DNA of 64,000 bases, taken from contig JABAKD010000008.1 of assembly GCA_012845835.1 (NCBI GenBank), positions 11,553,060 through 11,617,059 on the forward strand, given 5' to 3'. The notes beneath the pieces were generated by a model. That model was given only the letters and a program-made list of their open reading frames with translations. It did not search any database and was not told the DNA's origin. Shown here one piece after another: positions 63,795-64,000 of this stretch. Origin of the DNA: Undaria pinnatifida. Its lineage: Eukaryota > Sar > Phaeophyceae > Laminariales > Alariaceae. Position numbers and translations under genes: made by a program. How positions within the stretch are numbered: the first letter of the stretch is position 1; every line of letters begins with the position of its first letter.

Positions 63795-64000
63795 CGGGGC
63801 AAGGGGAAGGGGAGGGCGGAGTCGGGAGATGAAGGGGGGGAAGGGGGGGGGAGGTTGTCGCAATATCACGCACGACATACATAGGGCACAACATCCCTCA
63901 ATCGAGCGAAGACAACGGGGAGCCGGTAAAAAAACAACCAGAAAAATGGAGCGAAATTCGCACGTGATCTAACCGTCCCCTTGCTCGCCTGGTGGTCGCC

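Noticed and set aside
62823-63972. frames of 268-351 codons with PSLPPSL or GREGGREG repeats
   Set aside because: Translation of the (GGGA)n microsatellite; equally open in several frames on both strands.
15000-64000. CRISPR array, bacterial operon or integrated virus
   Set aside because: The tandem repeats lack unique spacers of constant size, and no cas, capsid or polymerase-like proteins appear in any frame.

Overview
The window looks like nuclear DNA of a brown alga, probably Ectocarpus or a close relative. This is inferred from architecture: GC-rich coding exons, long introns with C/T-rich 3' ends and GT-AG borders, long untranslated and intergenic DNA, very long CAG/CAA tracts in exons, many poly-G runs, and a dense population of short repeats. 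No bacterial-style operons, rRNA genes, CRISPR arrays or confident intact tRNA genes were seen. There is a 500-base run of N at 57421-57920, so this is an assembled scaffold.

Two protein genes are well supported, both on the + strand. (1) 529-4129 is the 3' part of a nucleoporin NUP98-NUP96-type gene. Two exons carry the NUP96 alpha-solenoid part, and the start of the gene lies before the window. (2) 10726-34723 is a 24 kb gene that I rebuilt by hand as 13 exons (12 GT-AG introns, 11 in phase 0 and one in phase 2) encoding 1584 aa. Its N-terminus is a KIX domain of the Mediator subunit MED15 type. Its middle is glutamine-rich (exons 3 and 7-10) and ends in an acidic/aromatic segment. Its last two exons carry what looks like the C-terminal domain of another Mediator tail subunit, MED27. 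MED15 and MED27 are neighbours in the Mediator tail, so a single-chain MED15-MED27 protein (or at least head-to-tail MED15 and MED27 genes) is the most interesting observation here. Retention of intron 9 would stop translation after ten more codons and give a 909-aa form without the MED27-like part.

The large introns 1-4 of the MED15 gene hold mobile-element debris: tRNA-derived SINEs with A-rich tails, a 484-bp TA-flanked inverted-repeat element with a small Cys/His-rich ORF, and tandem repeats. From 34724 to about 41700 there is probable 3'UTR and intergenic DNA rich in poly-G and C/T tracts. From 41700 to 64000 I see no credible host gene. This stretch is a repeat field: TA-flanked pogo/Tc1-mariner-like MITEs, a second MITE family with GCTACGATAGAGG termini (including one nested inside another), a family with a tRNA-like module, tandem minisatellites, and long microsatellites. 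A palindrome, TACCAGGTACCTGGTA, and its halves recur through noncoding parts of the whole window.

All exon borders, domain calls and repeat families were read by eye. No alignment, profile search or folding was run.
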